Shown piece by piece: positions 1 through 14,483 of a stretch of DNA of 64,000 nucleotides (positions are counted from its first letter, which is position 1; each line of letters opens with the position of its first letter). The position numbers and the translations under genes are program-made. Under the pieces are notes generated by a model that saw only the letters and a list, made by a program, of their open reading frames with translations, was not told the DNA's origin and made no database searches. This DNA is from Litorivivens lipolytica (GTDB lineage: Bacteria > Pseudomonadota > Gammaproteobacteria > Pseudomonadales > Spongiibacteraceae). Where the stretch lies: NCBI RefSeq assembly GCF_014191715.1, contig NZ_JACHWY010000001.1, forward strand, positions 682,001 through 746,000, read 5' to 3'.

Positions 1-466
1 TTCCGAGCTGGAACTGGCACCGCAGGATCTCAATGACTGCGTAGATCAGATTCAACACGATCTTCTGGCAATGATTCGTGACCATGACGCAGAAATCACC
101 GTCGATCCCCTACCCACTGTCCTCGGCGACCGCAATGGGCTGCTGCGGGTTTTTCAGAACCTGATTCAAAACGCGATCCGCTATCGCTCGGAACGCAAAC
201 CGCAAATCAGGGTCTATGAACACAGTAACGATGGCCAAATGACCACCATCGCGGTGAAGGACAACGGCATCGGTATCGAAGCGCAATATCTGGAACAGAT
301 CTTCGGTGCCTTCCGCCGGGTGCAGAGTTCCGACGATACTGAGGGCTCGGGCATCGGTCTGGCAGTGGTCAAGAAACTGGTGGAGCGGCATCGAGGGGCC
401 GTTAGCGTCGACTCTGAGCCAGGGGTCGGAAGCACTTTTTACGTTACATTAAAACTCAACTACTAA
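1..466 (+). CDS. Sensor histidine kinase, C-terminal part (5' end outside window)
   Basis: The reading frame is open from base 2 and ends at 466. About 154 residues are visible. They form a HATPase_c catalytic domain: the N-box NLIQNAIRY, the G1 box DNGIGIE and the G2 box GSGIGLAVVKKLVERH, ending in GSTFYVTL, which is the usual end of the ATP-binding domain. The protein therefore ends right after the kinase domain, with no receiver or Hpt domain attached. The dimerisation/His-phosphotransfer and sensory domains lie upstream of the window, so the signal and the partner regulator cannot be named. The F-box style stretch IFGAFRRV is typical of phytochrome-like and hybrid-type kinases. Confidence 0.85.
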   Translation, partial: SELELAPQDLNDCVDQIQHDLLAMIRDHDAEITVDPLPTVLGDRNGLLRVFQNLIQNAIRYRSERKPQIRVYEHSNDGQMTTIAVKDNGIGIEAQYLEQIFGAFRRVQSSDDTEGSGIGLAVVKKLVERHRGAVSVDSEPGVGSTFYVTLKLNY

Positions 467-587
467 CTAATATTCAGTTAGTTACCGAAGTTTATTAATG
501 TGGTGGATACCTTGCTGCGCTAAGCCCTAAGCTGACAAGGACTTTCGGAAGTATTGCCGCTTTTGTGACCCACCATAAAAGCAACGG

Positions 588-616
588 GTGACCCGCCCCT
601 GTCGGGGCGCTACTAT
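588..616 (+). promoter_or_regulatory. Candidate prc promoter with a palindrome filling the spacer
   Basis: GTGACC (588-593) and TACTAT (611-616) are 17 bases apart and resemble -35 and -10 boxes (4 of 6 matches each). The spacer is almost entirely the inverted repeat CGCCCC-TGTC-GGGGCG (594-609). It could be an operator or simply a hairpin; this is inference from sequence only. Confidence 0.35.
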
Positions 617-651
617 AGCTGGTAAGCAACGAAGTCAGATAACAGAAGCCT

Positions 652-2760
652 ATGAGATTGAAGTCCCTCCCGCGTTTCGCCCTACTCGCAACCGCATTCA
701 CTCTGGCAGCCTCGCTGTGCACCGCCGCAGTTGAGGTGGTATCACCACTGCAACCCACGGCAGTGCAGGCCCAGACTGCAAAAATGATCGTCAAACAGCT
801 TGAACAGGAGCACTACGTCAACCTCAAGCTGGACGACAACACCTCCGCCATGTTGCTCGATGCCTTTATCAAAACGCTGGATCCGGGAAAGGTTTTCTTT
901 CTGCAGTCGGACATCAACGAATTTCAGCGCCTGCGCAGCCAGTTGGACGACGAGCTAAAAAAAGGCGAGCTTAGTGGCGGCTTTGCCATTTACAACCGCT
1001 ATCACAAACGCCTTACTGAGCGCCTCCAGAAAACCATAGGCGAACTGCCAGCGATGGTCAGAAACTTTGATTTCACGGAGGACGAGGAGCTAGAACTGGA
1101 TCGCGAGAACTCTCCCTGGCCCGCCAATGCCAAGGCCGCGGACGACCTGTGGCGCAAGCAGATCAAGAATCGCGTACTTTCGCTGAAACTGACGGGCAAG
1201 GAAGAAAAAGACACGCTGGAGTTGCTGCTAAAGCGCTACAGCAACCAGTTGTCGCGTGTGGAACAGTCCACCAGCGAGGACGTGTTTCAGTACTACATGA
1301 ACGCCCTGTCGTCAGTCTACGACCCGCATACTGACTATTTCTCGCCGCGCATCTCTGAAAACTTCCAGATCAATATGAGCTTGAAACTGGAAGGTATCGG
1401 CGCCGTGCTTCAGTCCGACGATGAGTACACCAAGGTTGTGCGACTGGTCCCCGCCGGGCCTGCGGACAAGAACGGCCAGTTGCACCCCGCTGATCGCATC
1501 ATCGCGGTAGCTGAAGGTAAAAACGGGGAGTTCAAGGATGTCATTGGCTGGCGACTGGATGACGTCGTCGACCTGATTCGCGGGCCCAAAGGCACCCACG
1601 TGCGCTTGCAGGTCATTCCTGCCGAATCCCAGAGTGAAGAGGTTCGAAAAACCATCACGATTGAGCGCAACGAGGTCAAGCTAGAGGAACAAAGTGCCCA
1701 GAAGGAAATGATTCAGGTTTACCGGGATGGCCGTGTCGTCAAAGTCGGTGTCATCAGCATTCCCGCCTTCTATCTCGACTTTGAGGCCCTTCGCCGTGGC
1801 GACCCCGACTTTCGAAGCTCGACCCGCGATACCCAGCGCCTGCTGAACGAGCTGCTGGCCGACGGTGCTGAAGGAATTATCATTGACCTGCGAGACAATG
1901 GCGGTGGTTCGCTGGCCGAAGCCAATGCCCTGACCGGACTGTTTATCGAATCCGGACCGACCGTTCAGATTCGCTTTGCCAACGCCTGGGTTAAGCGCGA
2001 AGGTAAACGTCGCAGCAGTGATTACTATGACGGACCGCTAGCCGTTCTCATCAACCGTATGAGCGCTTCTGCGTCAGAAATTTTTGCCGGCGCGATTCAG
2101 GATTATCAGCGCGGCGTAGTGATTGGCAATCAGTCCTTTGGCAAGGGCACAGTGCAATCCATCAGCCCACTGCAACACGGTCAGCTAAAAATCACCGAGT
2201 CCAAGTTCTACCGGGTTTCCGGAGAGAGTACTCAGCACAACGGCGTCATTCCTGATATCGAATTCCCTGCCATCTACGACAAGGAGCTGGTCGGCGAGAG
2301 CACCCTCGACAACGCCCTGCCCTGGGATACCATCGCGCCGGTTTACCACCACACCTATTTTGATATTGAATCCGAAATACCGCGCTTGCGAAAAGAACAC
2401 CGCAAACGGGTGAGTGATGACCCAGACTTCCGTTTCCTGAGTGAGCAGCTGGAGCAAATGGATGAGTTCCGTAACGTCAAAACTCTATCCCTGAACGAGG
2501 AAGTTCGCCGCAAGCAGCGCGATGATCGCCGCAAGCTGCAGCTGAAGCTAGAAAACAAGCGTCGCATCGCCAAAGGGCTGGAGCCGCTAACCAAGCTGGA
2601 TGCCGACGAGGAAGAGGAAGAAACCGCATCGGTTGACGATAACGGCGAGGAAAAAGACAAGGCTGAAGAGCCGGACCCTATGCTGGTAGAAGCAAGCCAT
2701 ATCCTGGTCGACAGTATGGCGGTATTCTCCAAACCTCAGGTTGCCAAAGCCAACCGGTAA
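652..2760 (+). CDS. prc: Periplasmic tail-specific protease Prc/Tsp (S41 family)
   Basis: This 702-residue protein is a full-length Prc (Tsp) carboxy-terminal processing protease, which degrades or trims periplasmic proteins by their nonpolar C-termini and takes part in envelope and peptidoglycan-hydrolase control. A basic, hydrophobic N-terminus (about residues 1-26) acts as signal peptide. A PDZ domain starts near residue 242 (KLEGIGAVLQ), followed by the S41 protease domain with IIDLRDNGGGSL. The catalytic serine lies in the SASASE stretch (471-476) and the general-base lysine is K498 in SFGKGTVQ, so both catalytic residues are present. A charged C-terminal helical domain (DUF3340 type) is rich in Glu/Lys. 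The gene stands alone between the histidine kinase and the convergent gor. Confidence 0.95.
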   Translation: MRLKSLPRFALLATAFTLAASLCTAAVEVVSPLQPTAVQAQTAKMIVKQLEQEHYVNLKLDDNTSAMLLDAFIKTLDPGKVFFLQSDINEFQRLRSQLDDELKKGELSGGFAIYNRYHKRLTERLQKTIGELPAMVRNFDFTEDEELELDRENSPWPANAKAADDLWRKQIKNRVLSLKLTGKEEKDTLELLLKRYSNQLSRVEQSTSEDVFQYYMNALSSVYDPHTDYFSPRISENFQINMSLKLEGIGAVLQSDDEYTKVVRLVPAGPADKNGQLHPADRIIAVAEGKNGEFKDVIGWRLDDVVDLIRGPKGTHVRLQVIPAESQSEEVRKTITIERNEVKLEEQSAQKEMIQVYRDGRVVKVGVISIPAFYLDFEALRRGDPDFRSSTRDTQRLLNELLADGAEGIIIDLRDNGGGSLAEANALTGLFIESGPTVQIRFANAWVKREGKRRSSDYYDGPLAVLINRMSASASEIFAGAIQDYQRGVVIGNQSFGKGTVQSISPLQHGQLKITESKFYRVSGESTQHNGVIPDIEFPAIYDKELVGESTLDNALPWDTIAPVYHHTYFDIESEIPRLRKEHRKRVSDDPDFRFLSEQLEQMDEFRNVKTLSLNEEVRRKQRDDRRKLQLKLENKRRIAKGLEPLTKLDADEEEEETASVDDNGEEKDKAEEPDPMLVEASHILVDSMAVFSKPQVAKANR

Positions 2761-2769
2761 ACCTTTCTC

Positions 2770-2792
2770 AACGCCCCACCATGTGGGGCGTT
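2770..2792. terminator. Bidirectional hairpin between prc and gor
   Basis: A 10-base-pair perfect stem with a three-base loop (AACGCCCCAC / GTGGGGCGTT) lies between the convergent prc and gor genes. The T-tract is poor on both sides, so it may terminate weakly or only protect 3' ends. Confidence 0.55.
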
Positions 2793-2836
2793 ATCCTATC
2801 GACGACTGGCTTATCCGCACACCAGCGACCTGACGT

Positions 2837-4189
2837 TTAGTGACGTGTCACAGACCGCATAGTGACAAACTCCTCTGCCACTGAAGGGTGAATACCAATA
2901 GTGGCATCGAAATCCGCTTTGGTCGCGCCCATTTTAACGGCGATGGCCACACCCTGAATCACTTCAGCCGCTTCATCGCCCAGCATATGAGCACCGACAA
3001 CGCGCTGGCTTTCGCTGTCCACGATCAATTTAAGAAACACCTTGCCCTGATGATCACCCAGGGTGTGCTTCAAGTGGCGAAACCGTGAGGTATACACATC
3101 GATCTTGCTATAGCGCTCGCGCGCGTCCTCTTCACTCAGACCCACCGTGGCGACATTCGGATGACTGAAAATCGCGGTCGCGATATGGTCGTAATCCATG
3201 CGCCGCTGCTCACCGTTAAAGAGGTTCGCCGCGAGTGTCATTCCTTCCGCCAGTGCGACCGGAGTCAATTCAATGCCGCCGGTTACATCGCCCAAGGCGT
3301 AAATACCGGGCTCGGAGGTCTCAAAATTATCATTGATCGCGATATAGCCACGATCATTGAGTTCCACATTGACGTTCTCTAGGCCAAGCCCGTCCAGCAA
3401 GGGCTTGCGACCGGTCGCGAATAGCACGAGTCCGGTTTCGAGGTTCTCGCCATTTTCCAGTGTTACTTGCAGCTGATCCCCCTGCTTTTCGATACTGGCA
3501 GGATTGCTGTTGAAACGCAGACCCACCCCTTCGCGGCGCATTTCCTCAGCTAGAATTTCGCGAATTTCTGTATCAAAGCCGCGCAAAAACAGATCCCGAC
3601 GATAGAGCTGTGTGGTTTCCACACCGAGCCCATTCAGGATGCTGGCAAACTCACAGGCAATATAGCCGCCGCCGACAACGACCGCCTTTTCAGGCAGCGT
3701 GTCGAGATAAAAAATTTCATTCGACGAGATGCCGTACTCGGCACCGGGAATATCCGGCATATACGGCCAGCCGCCCACAGCCAGCAGGATGTTCTTGCAG
3801 CGAAAGGTTTTACCGTTAATTTCTACTTGGCCGGGGCCGCTAACGCGGGCGTGACCACGAATGATTTCAACGTCTGCATTACCGAGAATATTCTCGTAGA
3901 CACCGTTGAGGCGTTCGATCTCGCGAGTTTTGTTATCTCGCAGGGTTGGCCAGTCGAGCACGGGCTTTTCAATCTGCCAGCCCATCGACGCAGCATTGCG
4001 GATATCGCTGGTCACATGCGCGGCATAGCTGAACAGTTTTTTCGGCACACAGCCGACGTTGACACAGGTGCCACCAAGGTAGCGCTCTTCTGCGATAGCC
4101 ACTTTAGCGCCGTAGCTGGAGGCCATGCGAGCCGCACGAACACCGCCCGAGCCGGCGCCGATAACAAAGAGATCATAGTCGTAACTCAT
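2837..4189 (-). CDS. gor: Glutathione-disulfide reductase
   Basis: The 450-residue flavoprotein reduces oxidised glutathione with NADPH in the cytoplasm. The N-terminal FAD motif is [14 protein letters not shown], followed by the redox-active disulfide [13 protein letters not shown] (Cys42 and Cys47). The NADPH-binding motif [14 protein letters not shown] comes in the middle, and the C-terminal dimerisation domain ends with [13 protein letters not shown], which supplies the active-site histidine of the partner subunit. GCVPKK and the length fit glutathione reductase rather than dihydrolipoamide dehydrogenase. The start codon overlaps the 3' end of cysG by four bases, so the two are probably co-transcribed. 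Confidence 0.93.
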   Translation of the reverse strand: MSYDYDLFVIGAGSGGVRAARMASSYGAKVAIAEERYLGGTCVNVGCVPKKLFSYAAHVTSDIRNAASMGWQIEKPVLDWPTLRDNKTREIERLNGVYENILGNADVEIIRGHARVSGPGQVEINGKTFRCKNILLAVGGWPYMPDIPGAEYGISSNEIFYLDTLPEKAVVVGGGYIACEFASILNGLGVETTQLYRRDLFLRGFDTEIREILAEEMRREGVGLRFNSNPASIEKQGDQLQVTLENGENLETGLVLFATGRKPLLDGLGLENVNVELNDRGYIAINDNFETSEPGIYALGDVTGGIELTPVALAEGMTLAANLFNGEQRRMDYDHIATAIFSHPNVATVGLSEEDARERYSKIDVYTSRFRHLKHTLGDHQGKVFLKLIVDSESQRVVGAHMLGDEAAEVIQGVAIAVKMGATKADFDATIGIHPSVAEEFVTMRSVTRH

Positions 4190-5612
4190 GGATTATCCTG
4201 TTCAGGCGGCTCAGTCAGTACCGCCTCCTGTTGTGGATTTTCGAACCATGCCAGCTGTTCACGCAGCTTGACCACTTCGCCAACGATAATCAGGGTCGGT
4301 GCAGCGACCTCTTCTCTGGCGACCAGTTCGGGCATCGTCGCCAAGGTGCCGACCAGAACTTTGTGATTGGGTGTGGTGCCCTGCTGCACTAGCGCCATCG
4401 GCGTATCAGGTTCGCGACCGTGAGCCATCATTTCACGGCAAATGATGCTAAGGCCTTGTAGCCCCATGTAAAACACGATGGTTTGCTGCTTGTGCACCAA
4501 TTCCTGCCAGGGCAGATTCATAGTGTTGTCTTTGAGATGGCCGGTCATAAAACGCACCGACTGGGCGTAGTCCCGGTGCGTCAACGGAATTCCGGAATAA
4601 CTGGCACAGCCGGCGGCTGCGGTAATACCCGGCACCACCTGAAAGGGAATACGTTCTTCCGCCAACCCTGCGAGTTCTTCACCACCGCGCCCGAAGATAA
4701 AGGGGTCGCCGCCCTTCAGACGCAGCACCCGCTTGCCCTCTTTCGCCAGCTTGATTAGCAGTGCGTTAATGTCATCTTGAGGCATAGTGTGGTTGGAACG
4801 CGCCTTGCCCACGTAAATGTACTCGGCATCCTTGCGGCAAAGATCCACGATCTGCTTTGCCACCAGTCGGTCGTGCAAAACCACATCGGCTTTCTGCATC
4901 AGGCGCAGCGCCTTGAAGGTCAAAAGATCCGGATCACCGGGGCCTGCGCCAACGAGATAGACCTCGCCACGTGGTGCGGGTTTGGCGGTTTGCAGCTCGT
5001 CTTCAAGCATTTCTGTCGCCGCTTGCTTACGCCCGGCAAAGACCAGCTCGGCAACGGGGCCTTGCAGAATATGCTCCCAGAAATCTCGGCGCTGATTGAA
5101 ATCCGGGATACGCTGGCGGACTTTATCTCGAAAATCTCCCACCAATTCTGTGAGTTTGCCGTAGCTAGCGGGAATAACGCTTTCCAGCCGTGCGCGCAAT
5201 AAACGCGCCAGCACCGGGCTGCGACCACCACTGCTAACCGCAATAATCAGCGGCGATCGATCGACAATAGAAGGGAGAATAACGCTACAGAGTTCCGGCT
5301 GGTCCACCACGTTAACCAGCACATTGCGCTGGCGCGCGGCATCAGATACCGCACGATTGACGGATTCATCATCCGTGGCTGCAATGACCAACATTACGCC
5401 ATCGAGATCATTTGCCTGAAAACCGCGTTCAATAACTCGACCGCCGGAGTTTAGACAGAGGGATTTCAGAGAATCGGCGACTTCAGGAGCAACCGCAGTG
5501 ACCCTGGCTCCGGCGCGTTCGAGCGCGCCAGCTTTGCGCAAGGCAACCGTGCCACCCCCCACCACGAGACAGTCGGCGCCGGCAACGCGGGTAAAGAGCG
5601 GCAGATAGTCCA

Positions 5613-5613
<1 letters not shown>
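4186..5613 (-). CDS. cysG: Siroheme synthase CysG (trifunctional)
   Basis: This 475-residue protein makes siroheme, the cofactor of assimilatory sulfite and nitrite reductases, from uroporphyrinogen III. The N-terminal third is the precorrin-2 dehydrogenase/ferrochelatase with the NAD-binding motif [19 protein letters not shown]. From about residue 216 follows the SAM-dependent uroporphyrinogen methyltransferase with [18 protein letters not shown] and [16 protein letters not shown]. Length and domain order match the fused enterobacterial enzyme. Its ATG directly overlaps the stop of serS, placing it in the serS-cysG-gor operon. Siroheme supply fits the nitrate uptake genes further along the window, though those are not linked in transcription. 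Confidence 0.95.
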
Positions 5614-7287
<1,674 letters not shown>

Positions 7288-7288
<1 letters not shown>

Positions 7289-8580
7289 CAGGAGTAGCGC
7301 CTCCAGCCACTGGCCTGATCGAGCTGGCGCAAATAATCGAGTTTTTCTGCGATTTTCTTTTCCAGTCCACGCCCGGTTGGCTGATAGTACTGCGCGTTTT
7401 TCAGCGCTTCCGGGAAATAATTTTCGCCGGCGGCATAGGCATCGGGATAGTCATGGGCGTAGCGGTAATCATCACCGTAGCCCTGTTCTTTCATCAGTTT
7501 GGTGGGCGCATTGCGTAAATGCAGGGGCACCGATTCACTGCCCTGAGCTCGAATATCACGCAGCACGGCCTTATAGGCGCTGTAAACCGCATTGCTTTTC
7601 GGCGCGCAGGCCATATAAACCACCGCTTGTGCCAGTGCGAGCTCGCCTTCCGGGCTGCCGAGGCGTTCCTGCACATCCCAGGCATTCAGCGCAATCTGCA
7701 ACGATCGCGGATCGGCATTGCCAATATCCTCGCTGGCCATACGGACAACACGCCGCCCAACATAAAGCGGATCACAGCCCCCATCGATCATGCGGGCAAA
7801 CCAGTACAGGGCTGCATCCGGTGAACTGCCGCGTACAGCCTTATGCAAGGCCGATATCTGGTCGTAGAAATCATCGCCGCCCTTATCAAACCGGCGTGGC
7901 TGACCGCTAAGGATTTCCCGAATGATGGCTTCATCAAGACTGTCCGGATGACCGGCGGCATAGGCCATATCGAGTGCCAGTTCGAGAAAGTTCAGGGCTC
8001 GGCGGGCATCGCCATCGGCCGCCTGGGCCAGCAAGGAAAGTAAGGCATCGTCACAATTAAAGCCCAGCTTTTCCCGGCTGTTCTGGAGAATATTGACCAG
8101 CGTTTCCGGCGGTAGGGATTTCAGTCGGTAGACCCGCGCGCGCGACAATAGCGCGTTATTCAGCTCAAAACTGGGGTTTTCCGTGGTGGCGCCCACAAAG
8201 ATCAGGGTGCCGTCTTCGACAAAGGGTAAAAAGGCATCCTGCTGGGCTTTGTTGAAACGATGCACCTCGTCCACAAACAGGACTGTCTGCCGATCGAATT
8301 TTTGCTGAGTTTTTGCCTCTTCTACCGCCGCGCGAATTTCCTTTACGCCGGCTAGCACCGCCGACACGGTAATAAAATGGGCATCACAGAGCTGCGCAAT
8401 GAGCTTGGCGAGCGTGGTCTTGCCAACGCCCGGTGGCCCCCAGAAAATCATGGAGTGGAGCTGACCGGAATCCAGTGCTTCTCGCAATGGCTTATTCGGC
8501 GCCAGCAGGTGTTCCTGACCGAGAAAGCCGGCCAGATCCGCCGGCCGCATCCGCGCTGCGAGGGGTTGTGTGTCGGTCAC
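7288..8580 (-). CDS. rarA: Replication-associated recombination protein RarA (MgsA)
   Basis: A 430-residue AAA+ ATPase related to clamp-loader subunits and eukaryotic WRNIP1, acting at stalled replication forks. The Walker A motif is [12 protein letters not shown], Walker B is [20 protein letters not shown] and sensor 1 is [19 protein letters not shown]. The C-terminal tetramerisation region contains [12 protein letters not shown]-like residues ([16 protein letters not shown]) typical of this family. The start codon is GTG, overlapping the lolA stop in a GTGA arrangement, so the lolA-rarA-crcB genes are likely translated together. Confidence 0.94.
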
Positions 8581-9185
8581 GAGTTCTGCCTAAAGACAAA
8601 TAATTCAGCCGGCAACGTGGGCGCATTGATCCGGGGATCCGTCAATTCAATCAGCGTCGTCTGGCCGAGCTTGTCCCGCAGCAGCATCGACTGAAGCACC
8701 TCGCCCTTAAAATTCAGTTCCAACTCGCTGAAATCGGCATTTGCCTGCCGGGGTTTAAGCGAAAACCGCTGAACCTCTGTTCCGGCCACCAAGCGGACTT
8801 CGTAATCTGCAGTCAGCTCTTCCGCGCTTGCAGCCAGAATCATGATCGGTGTTTGCGACACCCGATCAAAGGGCTCGGTCACCAGTTCTTCGAAGTCCGG
8901 GTCATAGCGCCACAGGGTTTCACCGTCGGTAATCACCTGATAGCGATAGGGCTCAGCGACTTCCCAGCGGAGTTTATCGGGGCGCTTGAAGGTCATGCTG
9001 CCGCGAGACTCCTCAAGAATCTCGCCGCGATCGTCACGCACTGTCTGGGTAAAACCCGCTTTCAGGTTTTGCACCGACTGCAGATAACCCGCCAGTTGCT
9101 CGGCGCCGCCGGAACCGGCTTGCGCCAGCGCCGCGAGTGACAGTAAAGCAATGGCACAAATAAAGGCTTTGGTTTTTGAAGGCAT
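8577..9185 (-). CDS. lolA: Outer-membrane lipoprotein carrier LolA
   Basis: A periplasmic chaperone that receives lipoproteins from the LolCDE transporter and hands them to LolB at the outer membrane. I chose the ATG at 9185 (202 residues); a GTG three codons upstream at 9194 is also possible. A signal peptide ([20 protein letters not shown], cleaved after AQA) precedes the mature domain with the LolA features [30 protein letters not shown] and [14 protein letters not shown]. Only three or four bases separate it from ftsK, matching the conserved ftsK-lolA-rarA order. Confidence 0.93.
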   Translation of the reverse strand: MPSKTKAFICAIALLSLAALAQAGSGGAEQLAGYLQSVQNLKAGFTQTVRDDRGEILEESRGSMTFKRPDKLRWEVAEPYRYQVITDGETLWRYDPDFEELVTEPFDRVSQTPIMILAASAEELTADYEVRLVAGTEVQRFSLKPRQANADFSELELNFKGEVLQSMLLRDKLGQTTLIELTDPRINAPTLPAELFVFRQNS

Positions 9186-9197
9186 TACGATCACGTT

Positions 9198-12652
<3,455 letters not shown>

Positions 12653-12680
12653 TTGCCTATAAATAGCCCGAGACTGACCG

Positions 12681-13376
12681 ATGGCCACCATAGACTGGCT
12701 GAACCCGGACAGCCTCGACTTCCCTCCCCTGACCGCCGCTCTGGACGAACCCAACGGGCTGCTGGCGGTCGGGGGCGACCTTCATCCCGACAGACTACTT
12801 CGTGCTTACCAGCTCGGGATATTCCCCTGGTATGAAGATCCTCAACCCTTGTTGTGGTGGTCCCCCGACCCCCGCACCGTGTTATTCCCAGACGACGTAC
12901 ATATTTCTAAATCGCTGCGCAAAGTCCTGCGTCGCAACGACTTCCGCGTCAGCTTTGATACCGCCTTTCGCCGCGTAATCAATGCCTGCGCCACCCTCGA
13001 CCAGACCCGCACTGGAACCTGGATTACACACGATATGATCAATGCCTATACCCGCATGCACGAGCTGGGCTGGGCGCATTCAGTGGAGGTCTGGCGCGAC
13101 CGGGAACTGGTCGGTGGTCTTTACGGGATCGGCATGGGGCGCATGTTTTTTGGCGAATCCATGTTCAGCCGCGAGAGTAACACCTCCAAAATCGCACTGG
13201 TCTCACTCTGCCGCAAACTGAAGGACCTTGGCGTTGAGCTGATAGATTGCCAGGTGGGCAATCCCCACCTGTTCCGGATGGGCGCGGTGGAAATAACACG
13301 CGAGACCTTTTCGGAGCGACTCGCGGCACTGGCGCAGCCAACTAGACAACACTGGGGACTGGCAGAGCCACAATAA
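12681..13376 (+). CDS. aat: Leucyl/phenylalanyl-tRNA-protein transferase
   Basis: This 231-residue enzyme adds Leu or Phe from tRNA to proteins with N-terminal Arg or Lys, making primary destabilising residues for ClpS/ClpAP. The family start DWLNPDSLDFPPLTAAL, the segment GLLAVGGDL, FPWYEDPQPLLWWSPDPR and the GNAT-like core HSVEVWRDRELVGGLYGIGMGRMFFGESMF are all present. It lies 28 bases after trxB and just before bpt; the substrates it marks are read by clpS/clpA 3 kb downstream. Confidence 0.96.
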   Translation: MATIDWLNPDSLDFPPLTAALDEPNGLLAVGGDLHPDRLLRAYQLGIFPWYEDPQPLLWWSPDPRTVLFPDDVHISKSLRKVLRRNDFRVSFDTAFRRVINACATLDQTRTGTWITHDMINAYTRMHELGWAHSVEVWRDRELVGGLYGIGMGRMFFGESMFSRESNTSKIALVSLCRKLKDLGVELIDCQVGNPHLFRMGAVEITRETFSERLAALAQPTRQHWGLAEPQ

Positions 13377-13395
13377 CCTGTGACATGCTGTGTTT

Positions 13396-14103
13396 ATGGC
13401 CAGCCTAGAAGAAATCAAGCTATTCCAAACCCGTCCCCACCCCTGCAGTTACCTTGAGGATCAGCAGGCGGTCACCATCTTTATTGACCCGGAAGCCAGT
13501 GTCGATCGCAGCCTCTACTCTCAGCTTTCACGCCAGGGCTTTCGCCGCAGCGGCGAACACCTTTACCGGCCGCATTGTGCCCAATGCAGCCAGTGCATTC
13601 TCACTCGCATCCCCGTCGACCAGTTTGAACCTAACCGCTCTCAACGGCGCAACTTCAAACGCAATGGTGATCTACGCGTCGAGGTGAGTACCCAGCCGGA
13701 TATGGCGCTTGATTACCCTCTCTACGAGCGCTATATCACCGAGCGCCACCGCGATGGCGATATGTTCCCCCCCAGCCAGGAACAGTTCAGAGGCTTTTTG
13801 AGCGCGGAATGGGGAGTTACCCGTTTTGCGCGGTTTTATGAGGGCGAAACGCTAATCGCCGTCGCCGTGTTTGATCTGCTCGACGACGGTCTGTCGGCGG
13901 TTTATACCTTCTTCGACCCATCTCGCGATCAGCGCGGGCTGGGTAAATTCGCGATTCTCTGGCAAGTGGAGTACGCGCGAAGCGAAAATCTTCAGCATGT
14001 TTATCTGGGATACTGGATCAAAAACTGCGACAAGATGAACTACAAAATCCAGTATCGACCGCTGCAACTATTGATCGATCAACGCTGGCTCACCCTTCGC
14101 TGA
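13396..14103 (+). CDS. bpt: Aspartate/glutamate leucyltransferase Bpt
   Basis: A 235-residue leucyl-transferase of the ATE1 fold that leucylates proteins with N-terminal Asp or Glu, the second branch of the bacterial N-degron pathway. I prefer the ATG at 13396 over the GTG at 13390. The N-terminal ATE domain has PCSYLEDQQAVTIFIDPEA and the cysteine cluster HCAQCSQC that in this family binds a metal or cluster. The C-terminal domain has SAVYTFFDPSRDQRGLGKF and YLGYWIKNCDKMNYK. It follows aat by about 20 bases, so the two are likely one operon. Confidence 0.94.
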   Translation: MASLEEIKLFQTRPHPCSYLEDQQAVTIFIDPEASVDRSLYSQLSRQGFRRSGEHLYRPHCAQCSQCILTRIPVDQFEPNRSQRRNFKRNGDLRVEVSTQPDMALDYPLYERYITERHRDGDMFPPSQEQFRGFLSAEWGVTRFARFYEGETLIAVAVFDLLDDGLSAVYTFFDPSRDQRGLGKFAILWQVEYARSENLQHVYLGYWIKNCDKMNYKIQYRPLQLLIDQRWLTLR

Positions 14104-14233
14104 GGGGCACCGACTTTGCGCCGGGCGCCGTTTTAGGGCAAAATGCGCGCAGCCAAAATCGCGTGCTCGAGACTCTCCACCCCTTCGGGCAGGCGGCAAA
14201 CCCATTGTTCAAGATATTCAGAGGTAGCGCCGA

Positions 14234-14452
14234 ATGGCGAAAGAAGACCAGTTTGAAATGGAAGGCGAAGTGATCGACACCCTGCCGAACACGACCTTCC
14301 GCGTGAAGTTGGAAAATGGCCATGTGGTCACTGCCCATATTTCAGGCAAAATGCGCAAGCACTACATCCGCATACTGACCGGTGACAAGGTGAAAGTTGA
14401 ACTCACTCCCTACGACCTGACCAAAGGTCGCATCACCTACCGCGCTCGCTGA
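14234..14452 (+). CDS. infA: Translation initiation factor IF-1
   Basis: A 72-residue S1-domain protein that binds the ribosomal A site during initiation. The sequence [20 protein letters not shown] and the end [16 protein letters not shown] are characteristic and full length. It is 130 bases downstream of bpt, far enough to have its own promoter, and converges on clpA. The aat-bpt-infA-clpA arrangement is conserved in many gammaproteobacteria. Confidence 0.97.
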   Translation: MAKEDQFEMEGEVIDTLPNTTFRVKLENGHVVTAHISGKMRKHYIRILTGDKVKVELTPYDLTKGRITYRAR

Positions 14453-14459
14453 AGCCTTC

Positions 14460-14483
14460 AGCGCCTGTCAATGCACAGGCGCT
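14460..14483. terminator. Hairpin between infA and clpA
   Basis: AGCGCCTGT and ACAGGCGCT form a nine-base-pair stem with a six-base loop. It starts eight bases after infA and overlaps the last codons of the convergent clpA. There is no good T-tract, so its termination strength is uncertain. Confidence 0.5.
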
